Assembly (NCBI GenBank): GCA_963989245.1
Contig: OZ022346.1
Location: 2,829,462 to 2,893,461, forward strand
Origin: Nansenia antarctica
Taxonomy: Eukaryota > Chordata > Actinopteri > Argentiniformes > Microstomatidae
Direction: 5' to 3'
DNA length: 64,000 nucleotides
Translations under genes and position numbers: made by a program
The notes under the pieces: model-generated
What the model was told of the DNA's origin: nothing
Database searches by the model: none
What the model saw: the letters and a program-made list of their open reading frames with translations, nothing else
Part shown: positions 1 through 9,361 of the stretch, one piece after another
Numbering within the stretch: the first letter of the stretch is position 1
Layout of the letters: the number at the start of each line of letters is the position of its first letter

Positions 1-268
1 GGCAACGTCGGTAACGACAATAAAACCACAATTCCTGGTCTATGCGCCAGGCCAGAGTTCAACACACAAGGTCCAAAAACAGCACCCACCACTCCACTTG
101 CCGAATGACAGATTGTGATTTGGTGGATAAATAGAATTCAAATTACATTAGCAAGCTAGCTAGGATGTCATCTCAAGTAAACAGGCTAGCTACATGACTG
201 CACAACACCTTTAATTATTTGCAAGTCAATGTACATTTCTTCATTCCACAAAGGGAGCTACTACTACA
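1..268. other. No gene seen
   Basis: This AT-rich flank lies to the left of the Tc1-like element. I see no open frame of note, no splice-site pattern and no repeat that recurs elsewhere in the window. Confidence 0.5.
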
Positions 269-986
269 TACAGTGCCTTGCAAAAGTATTCACCCCCCTT
301 GGCATTTTTCATGTTTTGTTGCCTCACAACCTGGAATTAAAATGGATTGTTTGAAAGTTTGCATCATTTAATTTACAGAATATGCCTACAACTTTGAAGA
401 TGTGATTTTTTAAATTGTGAAGCAAACAACAACAAATAGGACAAAATAACAGAAAACTTCAATGTGCATAACTATTCACCCCCTTAAAGTCAGTACTTTG
501 TAGAGCCACCTTTTGCGGCAATCACAGCTGCAAGTCACTTTTGATAAGTCTCTATGAGCTTGCCACATCTTTCCACTGGGATTTTTGCCCATTCCTCAAG
601 GGAAAACTGCTCCAGCTCCTTCAAGTTTGATGGTTTGCGCTTGTGAACAGCAATCTTCAAGTCTGACCACAGATTCGCAATTGGATTGAGGTCTGGGCTT
701 TGACTAGGCCATTCCAACACATTTATATGTTTCCACTTGAACCACTCAAGTGTTGCGTTAGCAGTATGCTTGGGGTCGTTGTCCTGCTGGAAGGTGAACC
801 TCTGTCCTAGTCTCAAATCACTTACAGACTGGTACAGGTTTTGCTCAAAAATATCCCTGTATTTAGCACCATCCATCTTTCCCCCGACTCGGACCAGTTT
901 CCCAGTCCCTGTTGCTGAAAAACAGCCCCACAGCATGATGCTGCCACCACCATGTCTCACTGTGGGGATGGTGTTCTTGGGGTGAT

Positions 987-2483
987 TCAATTCAATTCAA
1001 TTCAATTCAATGATACTTTATTTATCCCCGTGGGGAAATTCATTTTGCCACGCCACTCCACTAAAAACAACACATAACAACACAACATAAAGGACAGACA
1101 ATAATACTGGGCCAGCCATGTATAGTATATAAAAAACTGTGAGATCATGATAGAAAAGTGGATAAAAAAGATGGCTATAGTTATTATATTAAAATACTAA
1201 AATACTAAAAAGTGATGATGATGATTAAAATAAATAATAAATACAAATTCAGGAGCCTTGACCCCGGCTACTACTTCTGTACGTGGCAGGACTCAGAGTT
1301 GTATTTGAAGTCTGATGTGTACAGGGTGAACAGGAAGGGAGCCAGCACAGTTCCCTGCGGAGCCCCGGTGTTGCTCACTACTGTGTCCGAGACACATTTC
1401 CCCAGCCTGACTGACTGTGGCCGTCCAGTGAGGTAGTCCATGATCCAGGATGTAGTGGAGGGATCAACCCCCATATCTGAAAGCTTCTCTCGGAGTAGAA
1501 GAGGCTGGATGGTGTTAAAGGCACTTGAGAAGTCAAAGAACATTATCCTCACCTGACTTCCCGGCTCATCCAGGTAGGAGTAAGCACGATGGAGGAGGTA
1601 GAGGACAGCGTCATCCACACCAACTTTTTCCTGGTACCCGAACTGCAGGGGATCACGTGCATGTTCAGTCTGTGGTCTCAGATGTCTCAGAAACAGCCGC
1701 TCCAGTGTCTTCATACTATGTGAAGTGAGGGCAACCGGTCTGTAGTCGTTGAGCTCGGCCGGGCGCCCAGTTTTGGGTACTGGCACGAGACATGATGTTT
1801 TCCACAGAACCGGCACCGTCCCTGACTGTAAACTCAGGTTGAAGAGCTTCTGGAGGGGCTCAGCCAGTTGGTCTGCACAGACCTTCAGCAGCCGCGAGCA
1901 CACCCCATCAGGACCCGCCGCCTTTCCAGGGTGCAGCCTCTTCAGCTCCGCCCTTACCTCCTCCACTGTGAGGGACAGGGGGGGGCTTGGTGGGAGAGGG
2001 GGGAAGGGGAGGGGAGGGGAAGGGGGCCCAGCCGTGCTGCAGAGGCTGTAGCTGTGGGATGTGGGGGAGGCTGGTGAAGCGGGAGAGGTAGTGGGAGGGG
2101 CAGCAGGGACAGAGTAGGCACCGGCCGCTGAGTCAAACCTGTTAAAAAAGTGGTTGAGCTCATTGGCCTTAGCCAAGTCTGGGACCGCTGCCTGACTGTT
2201 CTTCCGTTTGTAGCCGGTGATGGTCTTCATCCCCTTCCACACCTCTCTGGTGTTGCTGTGTTGCAGCTTCCTCTCCACCTTGTTCTTGTAGTCCACCTTG
2301 GCCTGTTTCATACTCCTCTTCAGCTCTTGTTGTATCAGCCTGCGCTTCTCTCTGTCCCCCTCTCTATAGGCAGCCTTTTTTTGGTTCAGTAGTAGCTTGA
2401 TGTTACAGGTAATCCATGGTTTATTGTTGGGAAAGCAACGCACCGTCCTCGTCGGAACAATCATGTCCCTGCACCATGTCAAA
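987..2483 (-). mobile_element. 5'-truncated LINE (Rex1/L2-CR1 group) nested in the Tc1-like element
   Basis: The 3' end lies at the left: a GATTCAATTCAATTCAA-type tail at 984-1010 is followed by the 'tttatccccgtggggaaatt' block common in fish Rex1/L2-type 3' ends. The 5' end is truncated at about 2483. TGAT at 983-986 and at 2484-2487 is a plausible short target duplication, and removing the insert restores the Tc1-like coding context. The orientation is the same as the host transposase. Rex1 versus L2 is not settled. Confidence 0.88.
1271..2482 (-). pseudogene. LINE reverse transcriptase fragment
   Basis: An open frame of about 400 codons matches the non-LTR retrotransposon ORF2 pattern. 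It has a pre-RT linker with NNKPWIT and EVWKGMKTITG, then RT motifs AAGPDGVCSRLLK, NDYRPVALTS, FFDFSSAFNTI and GAPQGTVLAPFLFTLYT. It stops after the SESCHVQK block, directly before the place where the F/Y-x-DD active site should follow, and runs straight into the 3' UTR. The catalytic aspartates and thumb are therefore missing, indicating an internal deletion as well as loss of the N-terminal endonuclease. A proline/serine-rich stretch in the middle is low-complexity. This copy cannot be autonomous. Confidence 0.88.
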
Positions 2484-3390
2484 TGATGGGATGTGTGCGC
2501 CAGACATAGCGTTTTCCTTGATGGCCAAAAAGTTCAATTTTTGTCTCATCTGACCAGAGCACTTTCTTCCATACATTTTGGGAGTCTCTGACATGCCTTT
2601 TTGCAAACTCAAAACATGCCTTCTTATTTTTTTGCGGAAAGTAATGGCTTTCTTCTGGCCACTCTTCCATAAAGCCCAGCTCTATGGAGTGTACGGCTAA
2701 TTGTGGTCCTATGGACAGATACTCCAGTCTCTGCTGTGGAACTCTGCAGCTCCTCCAGGGTTACCCTTGGTCTCTGTGCTGCCTCTCTGATTAATGCCCC
2801 CCTTGCCCCGTCCGTGAGTTTTGGTGGGCGGCCCTCTCTTGGCAGGTTTGTTGTGGTGCCATGTTCTTTCCATTTGATTATGATGGATTTGATGGTGCTC
2901 CTGGGGATCATCAAAGATTTGGATATTTTTTTATAACCCAACCCTGACATGTACTTCTCAACAACTTTGTCCCGGACTTGTTTGGAGAGTTCCTTGGTCT
3001 TCATGGCAGTGTTTGGGTGGTGCCTCTTGCTTAGGTATTGCAGCCTCTGGGGCCTTTCAGAAAAGGTGTGTATATACTGACAGATCATGTGACACTTAGA
3101 TTGCACACAGGTAGACTTCATTTCACTACGTATATGTGATTTCTGAAGGTAATTGTTTGCACCAGTACTTTTTAGGGGCTTCATAACAAAGGGGGTGAAT
3201 ACATATGCACATGCCAATTTTCAGTTCTTTATTTTTTTATATATTTTTTTTTCATTTAATTTCTAAACTTAGACTATTTTGTGCAGATTCATCAAATAAA
3301 ATTCTGATTAAAAAAACATTTAAATTACAGGTTATAATGTAACAAAATAGGTAAAAAGCCAAGGGGGGTGAATACTTTTGCAAGGCACTG

Positions 3391-3659
3391 TATATAAATA
3401 ACAAGCATCAAAAAGGTAACATCAAAGAGAGCAGAAGGGAGGATAATATGAACTGACGTAGAGGATGGGGAGGAGTTGGCTGTAGCAAGCAAGTTCATTG
3501 TTTGTGTGGGTGGATTTGGCTAAGGGGTGTAGGATATTACATGTGTAATGATTGTGTATTATCATTCCAAACTATTCCAAACCGTGGGTGGGTGGGGGTG
3601 TGTGTGTGTGTGTGTGTGGGTGGAAAGGTTGGTGGTGTGTGAGGCTATAGTATATTTTC
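3391..3659. other. Short unique stretch with a TG microsatellite
   Basis: No gene is seen. A (TG)n/GGGTGTG run occupies about 3586-3620. The text around 3505-3600 (a 'ggctaaggggtgtaggat' block and a 'gggtgggtgggg' run) resembles the sequence just downstream of the second R2-like fragment near 16895-16940. Confidence 0.5.
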
Positions 3660-4222
3660 CCAAAGCCAGGTCGCAAACCACAGTGCTGAGGGATCCAACG
3701 CTGCTGAGGAAAGGCAGGTGGAGGACACAGGAGGGCCTTCGGTGGACACCAATGCCTCTGAGGGGGGCACCGCTGAAGACACACACAGAACACAAAGCAA
3801 CCCCGACAGCCAGGGGCAAAGCCGGAGAACAGAGAGGAGAGAACCTGGAAGGAGGCAGCTGGTCAAATGGCCAAAGGCAAACAAGGTTGCAGTCTGGCAG
3901 AAGCTGGACAAGGACCTCAGTCTCATCCTGGATCATTCACTGCGTGGCCAGGTGGAAACCAAGCTGAACTGCATTGGAGATACATGAGTATGATGAATGC
4001 AGAGGCAGATTTGGAGTGATGGCTGAAAAGCGGAGATCAGGCCCAATGCAGAAGGGGAGAAGGGAGAGAGAGATTGAGCAGTTGGTGAAGAGGTGGCGTC
4101 AACTCCGAAAGCAGTGGAGGAAGGCAAGTAGAGAGGAGAAGGAGGGCCTGAAGCCACTGTGGGAGGAGGTGAAGGTAAACCTTGCCAGCCTGCGAAGGGC
4201 GGAGCGCATTCGCAAACGTGTT
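3660..4222 (+). pseudogene. R2/NeSL-like LINE fragment (region N-terminal to the RT)
   Basis: The conceptual product contains KWPKANKVAVWQKLDKD, then LDHSLRGQVETKLNCIG and, after a +1 frame change near 3980, the strongly basic REREIEQLVKRWRQLRKQW and LRRAERIRK blocks. This is the layout of the segment between the zinc-finger/Myb region and the RT in fish R2/NeSL-type single-ORF LINEs. The RT itself is absent. The similarity ends where the gypsy element begins (about 4222-4226). The assignment rests on recognised family pattern only. A related C-terminal endonuclease fragment lies at 16169-16629. Confidence 0.72.
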
Positions 4223-4225
4223 ACG

Positions 4226-6404
4226 GTCAGATAAGGCACAAAGGCCTTGGTGTCCTCAGGCATGGTTGGCCACCAAAAGCGCCGGCGGAGGAACGCCAGG
4301 GTCCTAGTCACCCCAGGGTGGCAGGTGAGGGTGGAGGCGTGAGCCCATAGTAGCACCCGGGATCTCACTGTGTCAGCGACGAATAGGCGACCAGGAGGAC
4401 CGTTTCCCAGGTCGGGCTGAGCCCGCTGAGCGGTCCTGACCGCCTCCTCAATTTCCCAGGTGACGGCCGCGACCACGCAGGTGGCCGGCATGATGGTGTC
4501 CGGCACTGAGCTGGTCTCACTCTCCTTGTCATAAAGGCGGGACAGGGCATCGGGCTTCACGTTCCTGGATCCCGGCCTAAAAGTGAGGGAAAAATTAAAA
4601 CGGCCAAAAAACAGCGCCCATCTGGCCTGGCGGGAATTGAGCCGTTTAGCCGTACGGATGTACTCCAGGTTTCTGTGGTCTGTCCACATGAGGAAGGGTT
4701 GTTCCGAGCCCTCCAGCCAATGCCTCCATTCCTCTAACGCCAGCTTCACGGCCAACAGCTCACGGTTACCCACGTCATAGTTTCTCTCCGCCGGAGAGAG
4801 ACGGTGGGACGGGAAGGCGCAGGGATGGACCTTACCGTCCGTAGAGCGTTGGGAGAGGACAGCCCCCACCCCGATGTCCGAGGCATCCACCTCCACCACG
4901 AACTGCCTGGAGGGATCCGGCTGAATGAGGATGGGTGCTGAGGTAAAGCGGTTCTTGAGGTCGAGGAAGGCCTTCTCGGCCTCGGGGGTCCATCGGAACT
5001 GGCAGGAAGTGGAAGTGAGAGCAGTGAGTGGGACCGCGACACGGCTATAGTTGCGGATGAACCGCCTATAAAAATTGGCAAACCCTAAAAATCTCTGGAG
5101 CTGCTTACGGTTACTGGGGACGGGCCACTCCAGGACTGCTCTCACCTTAGCGGGGTCCATCCTCACCTGTCCATTGGAGATGATGTAACCCAGGAATGAT
5201 ACCGACGGGACATGGAATTCGCACTTCTCCCTCTTCACGAACAGACGGTTCTCGAGGAGACGCTGGAGTACCCGATGGACATGCTGGACATGGGTGACTG
5301 GGTCCCTAGAAAAAATCTAAATGTCATCAAGGTACACAAAGACAAAAAGGCCTATCATGTCCCTGAGGACATCGTTCACTAAGGCCTGAAACACAGCAGG
5401 GGCATTAGTGAGGCCAAAAGGCATAACCAGGTATTCAAAATGGCCTAAAGGAGTGTTGAACCCTGTTTTCCACTCATCCCCTTCTCGTATACGAACCAGG
5501 TGGTAGGCGTTGCGGAGGTCGAGCTTAGTGAACACTGTGGCTCCCTGGAGAGAGTCGAAAGCAGAGTTCATGAGGGGTAAAGGGTAAGAATTCTTGATGG
5601 TAATGTTATTAAGCCCCCTGTAATCTATACAGGGCCGCAGAGTCTTGTCCTTTTTAGCAATAAAAAAGAAACCAGCGCCCACGGGTGAGGAGGAGGGACG
5701 GATGAGGCCAGCAGCCAGGGAGTCATTGATGTAACACTCCATGGCCTCCCGTTCGGGTTTAGAGATGCTGTACAGGCGGCTGCTAGGAAGGGGTGCTCCG
5801 GGCAGTAAGTCAATGGCGCAATCATAGGGCCGATGTGGGGGTAGGGAAAGGGCTAGCTGTTTACAAAGCACCTGTTGGAGGTCCCGATACTCCGGCGGAA
5901 TAGAAGACAGGTCAGGGACCTCTGGTCTGGGCGCCTGGAGGGAGGCAGAGGTAGACACAGCGGACCGAAGGCAGGCGGCATGACACTCGAGGCTCCAACT
6001 ATCTACCCTGGCGTGGGCCCAGTTGATGTTGGGGTTATGTCTGGCCAGCCAGGGGTGACCCAGAACAATGAGAGCCTGGGGAGTGCATGTAATGAAGAAA
6101 CTCACCTCCTCCTGGTGATTGCCGGACAGTAACATCGACACAGGCTCTGTCCTCTCAGTAACCTGGGCGAGGTGCCTGCCATCCAAAGCGATGGCCTCGA
6201 GGGGCACGTCTAGCGGACTGGTGGAGAGACCTAACTGCTCCACCAGAGACACATCCATAAAATGACCATCAGCACCAGAGTCAATGAGGGCGGGGAACAC
6301 AGTGGACTGACCTTTAACGGTGATAGTGGCGTTGAGCTGGGTCCGGGTGCGGGGAGAGGCAGAGATGGCAGAACGGCTCGTTAGGGTCCTCCCCTCTCCT
6401 GACG
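4226..6404 (-). pseudogene. Pol polyprotein (protease-RT-RNase H-partial integrase)
   Basis: The frame is open from about 6400. Aspartic protease has LIDSGADGHFM, followed by VLGHPWLARHNP. RT motifs are FIAKKDKTLRPCIDYRGLN, TKLDLRNAYHL, MPFGLTNAPAVFQ and VYLDD. One in-frame TAG (5319-5317) falls directly after the YLDDI active-site block, where a leucine codon is expected. Downstream the frame is unchanged: RT thumb, RNase H (FVVEVDASDIGVGAVLSQ, MWTDHRNLEYI) and the integrase zinc-binding start (CHPGVTRTLAFLRRRFWW). Homology stops near 4226, before the integrase core. Defects are one nonsense codon and loss of the integrase catalytic core, chromodomain and 3' LTR. Confidence 0.92.
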
Positions 6405-7553
6405 ATTGATTGATTGATTGAAAACTTTATTAGAAGATTTGCAGAAGTAGGTACATGAAAGTACATATTACATACAAGGTCAACTAACAGGATAAAAACC
6501 CAAGAAAGCCACTGGCTTATTTCAATTGGGGTCCTTGATACTCAATTAATCGTTACATGTAAGACAGACAAAAAACTAGTACTATCTACAAGATAATACA
6601 GACAAATAACTAGTACTATCTACAAGATAAACATACATCCAACATGGGAAGAACAATACAACAAAACATAAGGTATGTACAGCGGGTAGGACAGGTGGGG
6701 ACATACACCACAGGTGGGGGCGGGGGACAAAACACATAGTATGTACAGTGGGTAGTTCGGGCAGGGGGACAGACATATAATATGTACAATGGGTAGTTCG
6801 GGCGGGGGGACAAAACAACAAGTATGTACAGTGTGTGGTCATGGTGGGGGGGGGGGGGTACAAAAACACCAGTAGATTTAGGCGGGGGGGAGGGGGGGGG
6901 GGGGCGACATAATAACATTGCGTTTGCTCAGAGTGTAGACCAGGTAGGGGGGTGAGGATTGGGGGATGGGGGGGGTTGTCCGTTGTTCCACGGTTTCGGT
7001 AGAGAGTCTCCGGGTGGTGGGGGAGGGGGGGTCGTCGCCGGGTGGGTGAGGGGGGGTCGTCGCCGGGTGGGGGAGGGAGGGTAACGACCTTTGGTCGTGT
7101 AAGCCTGTCTAACCTCGCTGCAGCTCCGGGCTTTCATCTCCCCTCCAGACAAGGACAGCAGCACAGAGAAAGTGAACCACAACACCACTTGTATTCTCCA
7201 CATCGCACACGTCGGTAGTAAATCCCAGTAAATGTTTGCGTAAGAAATATATCCGTTCTAGCCGAGATCCCCAAAACGTCTGGCTGGACAATCCCCGATG
7301 AGACGATCTGCGACGGTCCGCGATCTCTCACTTTCTCCCTTCTTTGGATAAAGAAAATCACTATTAGCCCCTTTGTCCTCCGTAGATTGGAACTTTATGC
7401 GTGGCAGATCCTTCTCAGTCCATTTGGAGATGTGGTTCTATGCGTTGACTTCAATGCCCGAGCAGGAGAGCAGATCCATCGGATACTGTAACGCACCACT
7501 TGAGTTGATGTTATTGCGCAAAGACAGTACCACGTCTGGTACACTACATGCAC
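6405..7553 (-). mobile_element. Composite retroposon-like insertion between gag and pol
   Basis: On the minus strand the order is a glypican-like 5' UTR/exon fragment (about 7550-7087), a C-rich/G-rich block (7080-6840), two to four degenerate units containing cccgaactaccca and tgtacatac (6840-6660), and a 300-bp 3' region ending in a GATTGATTGATTGAAAA tail at 6405. The last about 360 bp recur at about 97% by eye at 33367-33729 in the same orientation, there joined to a different 5' part. A fixed 3' end with varied 5' ends indicates a LINE-mobilised retroposon. Exact borders and target duplication are unclear. Confidence 0.7.
7087..7203 (-). pseudogene. Glypican-like first-exon fragment (signal peptide + mature N-terminus)
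   Basis: From the ATG at 7203 there is a hydrophobic signal peptide of about 21 residues (MWRIQVVLWFTFSVLL...), followed by MKARSCSEVRQAYTTKG. This closely matches the start of mature glypicans of the GPC4/GPC6 type (KARSCGEVRQAY..KGF). Similarity ends at residue 39, inside what should be more exon 1, and the text becomes C-rich. About 340 bp upstream (7204-7550) look like ordinary unique sequence and may be the 5' UTR. Genuine glypicans are GPI-anchored heparan sulphate proteoglycans of about 550 residues; only the export signal and first conserved cysteine are here. The piece lies inside a retrotransposon insertion, so a captured fragment is more likely than the resident gene. Confidence 0.62.
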
Positions 7554-7556
7554 CTC

Positions 7557-8546
7557 TCAACGAGCCTGCTGGTTTGACGGCCGAGTGGGACAGGTGGAGA
7601 GGTAATGACCGGGCTCCCCACAGTAAAGGCAGCTGTTGTTCTCAAAACGCCGGCGGCGCTCCTCCTGGCTGAGGCGCATCCGACCAAGCTGCATAGGTTC
7701 GGGGACAGAGGACATCTCCTCTCTAGGAGTGACGTTGGGCTGAAAAGGGCGAGAATAATTAATAGGGTTTGGAATAGATGAAGCACGCCGGGTGGCGAAG
7801 CTAACGGGGAGACGACTTCCGCGTTCACATCTCCGTTCTGATATGCGATTATCCACTCGGATGGCCAGGGAGATTAATCCATCCAGGTCGGAGGACTCGG
7901 GATGTGAAACCAGCTCGTCCCTGATGGTCTCAGCGAGTCCACCGGTGAACGCCGCGACGAGGCCTGCATCGTTCCACCCACTCTCAGCTGCCAGGGTGCG
8001 GAAGCTAATCGCATAGTCAGCTACACTCCGAGTGTCTTGACGGAGGGCGACGAGGCGTTTGGAAGCGTCCTGTCCCCGGACCGGGTGATAGAATATTCTC
8101 CTCATCTCGCCGGAGAAAGCTGCGTAGGAAGCAGTGAGCGGGTCCCCTCTCTCCCACAGCGCCGACGCCCACTCCAGAGCGGCCCCACGGAGGAGACCGA
8201 TCACAAGGCAAACCCGACCCCGGTCGGTGGAGAAGGACGTAGGCTGTTGTTCCATCACAAGCTCACACTGCAGGAGGAAGGAACGGCAGCAACCCTGTTT
8301 GCCGTCGTAACGATCCGGCATGGGGACCCGGGGCTCTCGGATCACAGGAGCGGGCAGGAGCTGGGGGGTGGTCGGTGTAGCATTAGCAGCGGTGGCTACT
8401 CCCGTGTCCTGGAGACTGGTCAGAGTTGTGCTCATGTCACGGAGCCTCCCCACTATCTCCTGTAGGAGGGAGTCGTGTTTCTCCAACACGGTGTAATTAT
8501 TGTTGACCATCTGACGGACTGTCTCGATGTCTGCTGGGTTCGACAT
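7557..8546 (-). CDS. Gag polyprotein of the sushi-type element
   Basis: An intact frame of 329 codons starts MSNPADIETVRQM at the ATG immediately after the primer-binding site. Residues 1-60 include a heptad-like VNNNYTVLEKHDSLLQEI stretch. The central part (about 80-230) has the Ty3/gypsy capsid pattern, with PDRYDGK, GAALEWA and LRQDTRSVADY as landmarks. The C-terminus has a single CCHC zinc knuckle, CLYCGEPGHYLSTC, for RNA packaging. The same Gag type gave rise to domesticated vertebrate genes such as PEG10/RTL1. Here the context (LTR upstream, broken pol downstream) argues for an ordinary element copy. The frame is open, but expression is doubtful because pol is separated by the insertion. 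Confidence 0.88.
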   Translation of the reverse strand: MSNPADIETVRQMVNNNYTVLEKHDSLLQEIVGRLRDMSTTLTSLQDTGVATAANATPTTPQLLPAPVIREPRVPMPDRYDGKQGCCRSFLLQCELVMEQQPTSFSTDRGRVCLVIGLLRGAALEWASALWERGDPLTASYAAFSGEMRRIFYHPVRGQDASKRLVALRQDTRSVADYAISFRTLAAESGWNDAGLVAAFTGGLAETIRDELVSHPESSDLDGLISLAIRVDNRISERRCERGSRLPVSFATRRASSIPNPINYSRPFQPNVTPREEMSSVPEPMQLGRMRLSQEERRRRFENNSCLYCGEPGHYLSTCPTRPSNQQAR

Positions 8547-8547
8547 G

Positions 8548-8558
8548 GCCAGATCGTA
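8548..8558 (-). other. Primer-binding site for self-priming
   Basis: The minus-strand 11-mer TACGATCTGGC lies one base downstream of the LTR end and one base upstream of the gag ATG (8546). It is an exact reverse complement of the LTR 11-mer GCCAGATCGTA (9026-9016, minus strand), and the match stops at 11 nt on both sides. In the Tf1/sushi group the first 11 nt of the RNA fold back to prime minus-strand cDNA synthesis instead of a tRNA. Confidence 0.75.
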
Positions 8559-8626
8559 CTGTCACGACCAGAGGGCGGAACCCAGAAGCAGACAACGGAG
8601 AACAGGTAGTATAATAATAACAGTGA

Positions 8627-8632
8627 TTTATT
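8627..8632 (-). terminator. LTR polyadenylation signal
   Basis: AATAAA on the minus strand lies about 70 bp before the LTR end and about 400 bp after the predicted start, a suitable place for the R/U5 poly(A) signal. Confidence 0.5.
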
Positions 8633-8689
8633 ATAGGGTTGGGGTGTTAGGGGAATCAGGCTGGAGGTAGGTAGAGCAGGTAGGGGGTC

Positions 8690-8905
8690 TGGCAGGTAGA
8701 CAGGTAGTCAGAACAGGCAGGAGGTCAGGCAGGTAGGCAGGTAGTCAGACAGGCAGGGGGTCAGGCAGGCGGAGTGGTCGGCAGACAGGCAGGGGGTTAG
8801 GCAGGCGGAGTGGTCGGTAGACAGGCTGGGGGTCAGGCAGGCGGAGTGGTCGGCAGACAGGCAGGGGGTCAGGCAGGGAGCAGGGTAGTCAGGCAGGCAG
8901 GAGGT
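8690..8905. repeat. LTR-internal minisatellite
   Basis: Imperfect units of about 35-60 bp are built from 'gtcaggcaggcggagtgg' and 'gtcggcagacaggcaggg'. Such copy-number-variable repeats inside an LTR are likely length-polymorphic between copies of the element. Confidence 0.7.
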
Positions 8906-9025
8906 CGGCAGGCATAGAATCCTTAAACAGGGAACAGGGAGAATAGGGTTAGGCTAGGGTAACGGGTAACGTCAAGAGTAGAGGGAACGAACACATGAAC
9001 CAACCATTAAGTGGCTACGATCTGG

Positions 9026-9057
9026 CGTAGACTGGAAGCAGGAGCAGGGCTTAAGTA
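9026..9057 (-). promoter_or_regulatory. Likely LTR core promoter
   Basis: A TATA-like TACTTAAG lies at 9057-9050 on the minus strand. If transcription starts at 9026, the first base of the 11-mer complementary to the primer site, the box sits at -31 to -24. The start site is inferred from this spacing and from the known requirement that self-priming elements begin their RNA with the primer sequence. Confidence 0.6.
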
Positions 9058-9147
9058 GGCGCCAGTCGCGGTCTTAATCGGCCACACCTGGCACCACTGA
9101 TAGACGGCTGATGAGCCGGGGGCGGAGCTGGGGGCGGAACTGTGACA

Positions 9148-9200
9148 ATTACAGTCGCTTTGGATAATAGCGTCAGCTAAAAGTCTGTAATGTAGGCCTA
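9148..9200 (+). repeat. SINE/LINE 3' tail remnant
   Basis: 'acagtcgctttggataatag' followed by 'cgtcagctaaaagtctgtaa' matches the conserved 3' tail shared by several SINE and LINE copies in this window (for example 29956-29987). The gypsy LTR interrupts it. Confidence 0.6.
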
Positions 9201-9361
9201 ATGTAACGTATGTAGTTCCGTATGCTTTCACAATCAACGCTAGAACCACAATCATTGCTAGAACCAAATGCAAGAAATTCAGGGACCTTCATTGACGTTA
9301 CATGTTTAACAATTAGCTAATTCTAACGTTATAGTGGCCATTAGACTGTTACAGGCACCAG

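Larger units (their letters stand above)
535..3004 (-). pseudogene. Tc1-like transposase, frameshifted and split by a LINE
   Basis: The start is the ATG at 3004, beginning MKTKELSKQVRDK, typical of the family. The N-terminal piece (3004 to about 2630) carries the paired-like helix-turn-helix regions and a GRPP hinge. A one-base slip in an A-run near 2627-2635 shifts the frame, and the next piece (about 2625-2487) carries the first catalytic aspartate in LWSDETKIELFG. The LINE then interrupts the gene. The C-terminal piece (986-535) has the second aspartate in QQDNDPKHTA and ends with a normal-looking stop. In the third catalytic motif, usually SPDLNPIENLW, this copy reads NPIANLW, so the DDE glutamate is replaced by alanine. 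Three independent defects make it a dead gene. Confidence 0.93.
271..3390 (-). mobile_element. Tc1-like DNA transposon, full length but interrupted
   Basis: The ends are perfect inverted repeats of at least 32 bp beginning CAGTGCCTTGC, flanked by TA at 269-270 and 3391-3392, the target duplication of the Tc1/mariner superfamily. Shorter inner copies of the CACCCCC-type motif lie near 463-485 and 3188-3210, giving the two-repeat (IR/DR) end structure known from fish Tc1 elements. The span is 3.1 kb. Removing the nested LINE (987-2483) leaves about 1.6 kb, the usual length of this family. The transposase reads on the minus strand and is damaged, so the element is probably immobile by itself. 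Confidence 0.95.
4226..9147 (-). mobile_element. Sushi-class Ty3/gypsy LTR retrotransposon, 3'-truncated
   Basis: The order on the minus strand is 5' LTR (9147-8560), an 11-nt primer site, gag (8546-7557), a foreign insertion (about 7553-6405), then protease, RT, RNase H and the start of integrase (6404 to about 4226). No 3' LTR is found. The element stops inside the integrase zinc-finger region at its junction with the R2-like fragment. Protease DSGAD, RT YLDD and the LTR/leader organisation fit the Tf1/sushi (chromovirus-related) group of Metaviridae. With one LTR missing, a nonsense codon in RT and an insertion between gag and pol, it is an old inactive copy. Confidence 0.92.
8560..9147 (-). 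repeat. 5' LTR of the sushi-type element
   Basis: The LTR begins TGTCACAGTTCC at 9147 and ends CGTGACA at 8560, giving the canonical TG...CA ends over about 588 bp. It holds a TATA-like box (9057-9050), a predicted transcript start at 9026, a length-variable minisatellite (about 8690-8905) and an AATAAA signal at 8632-8627. The sequence at 9148-9200 just outside it is a SINE/LINE-type 3' tail, so the element landed in an older retroposon. Confidence 0.85.
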
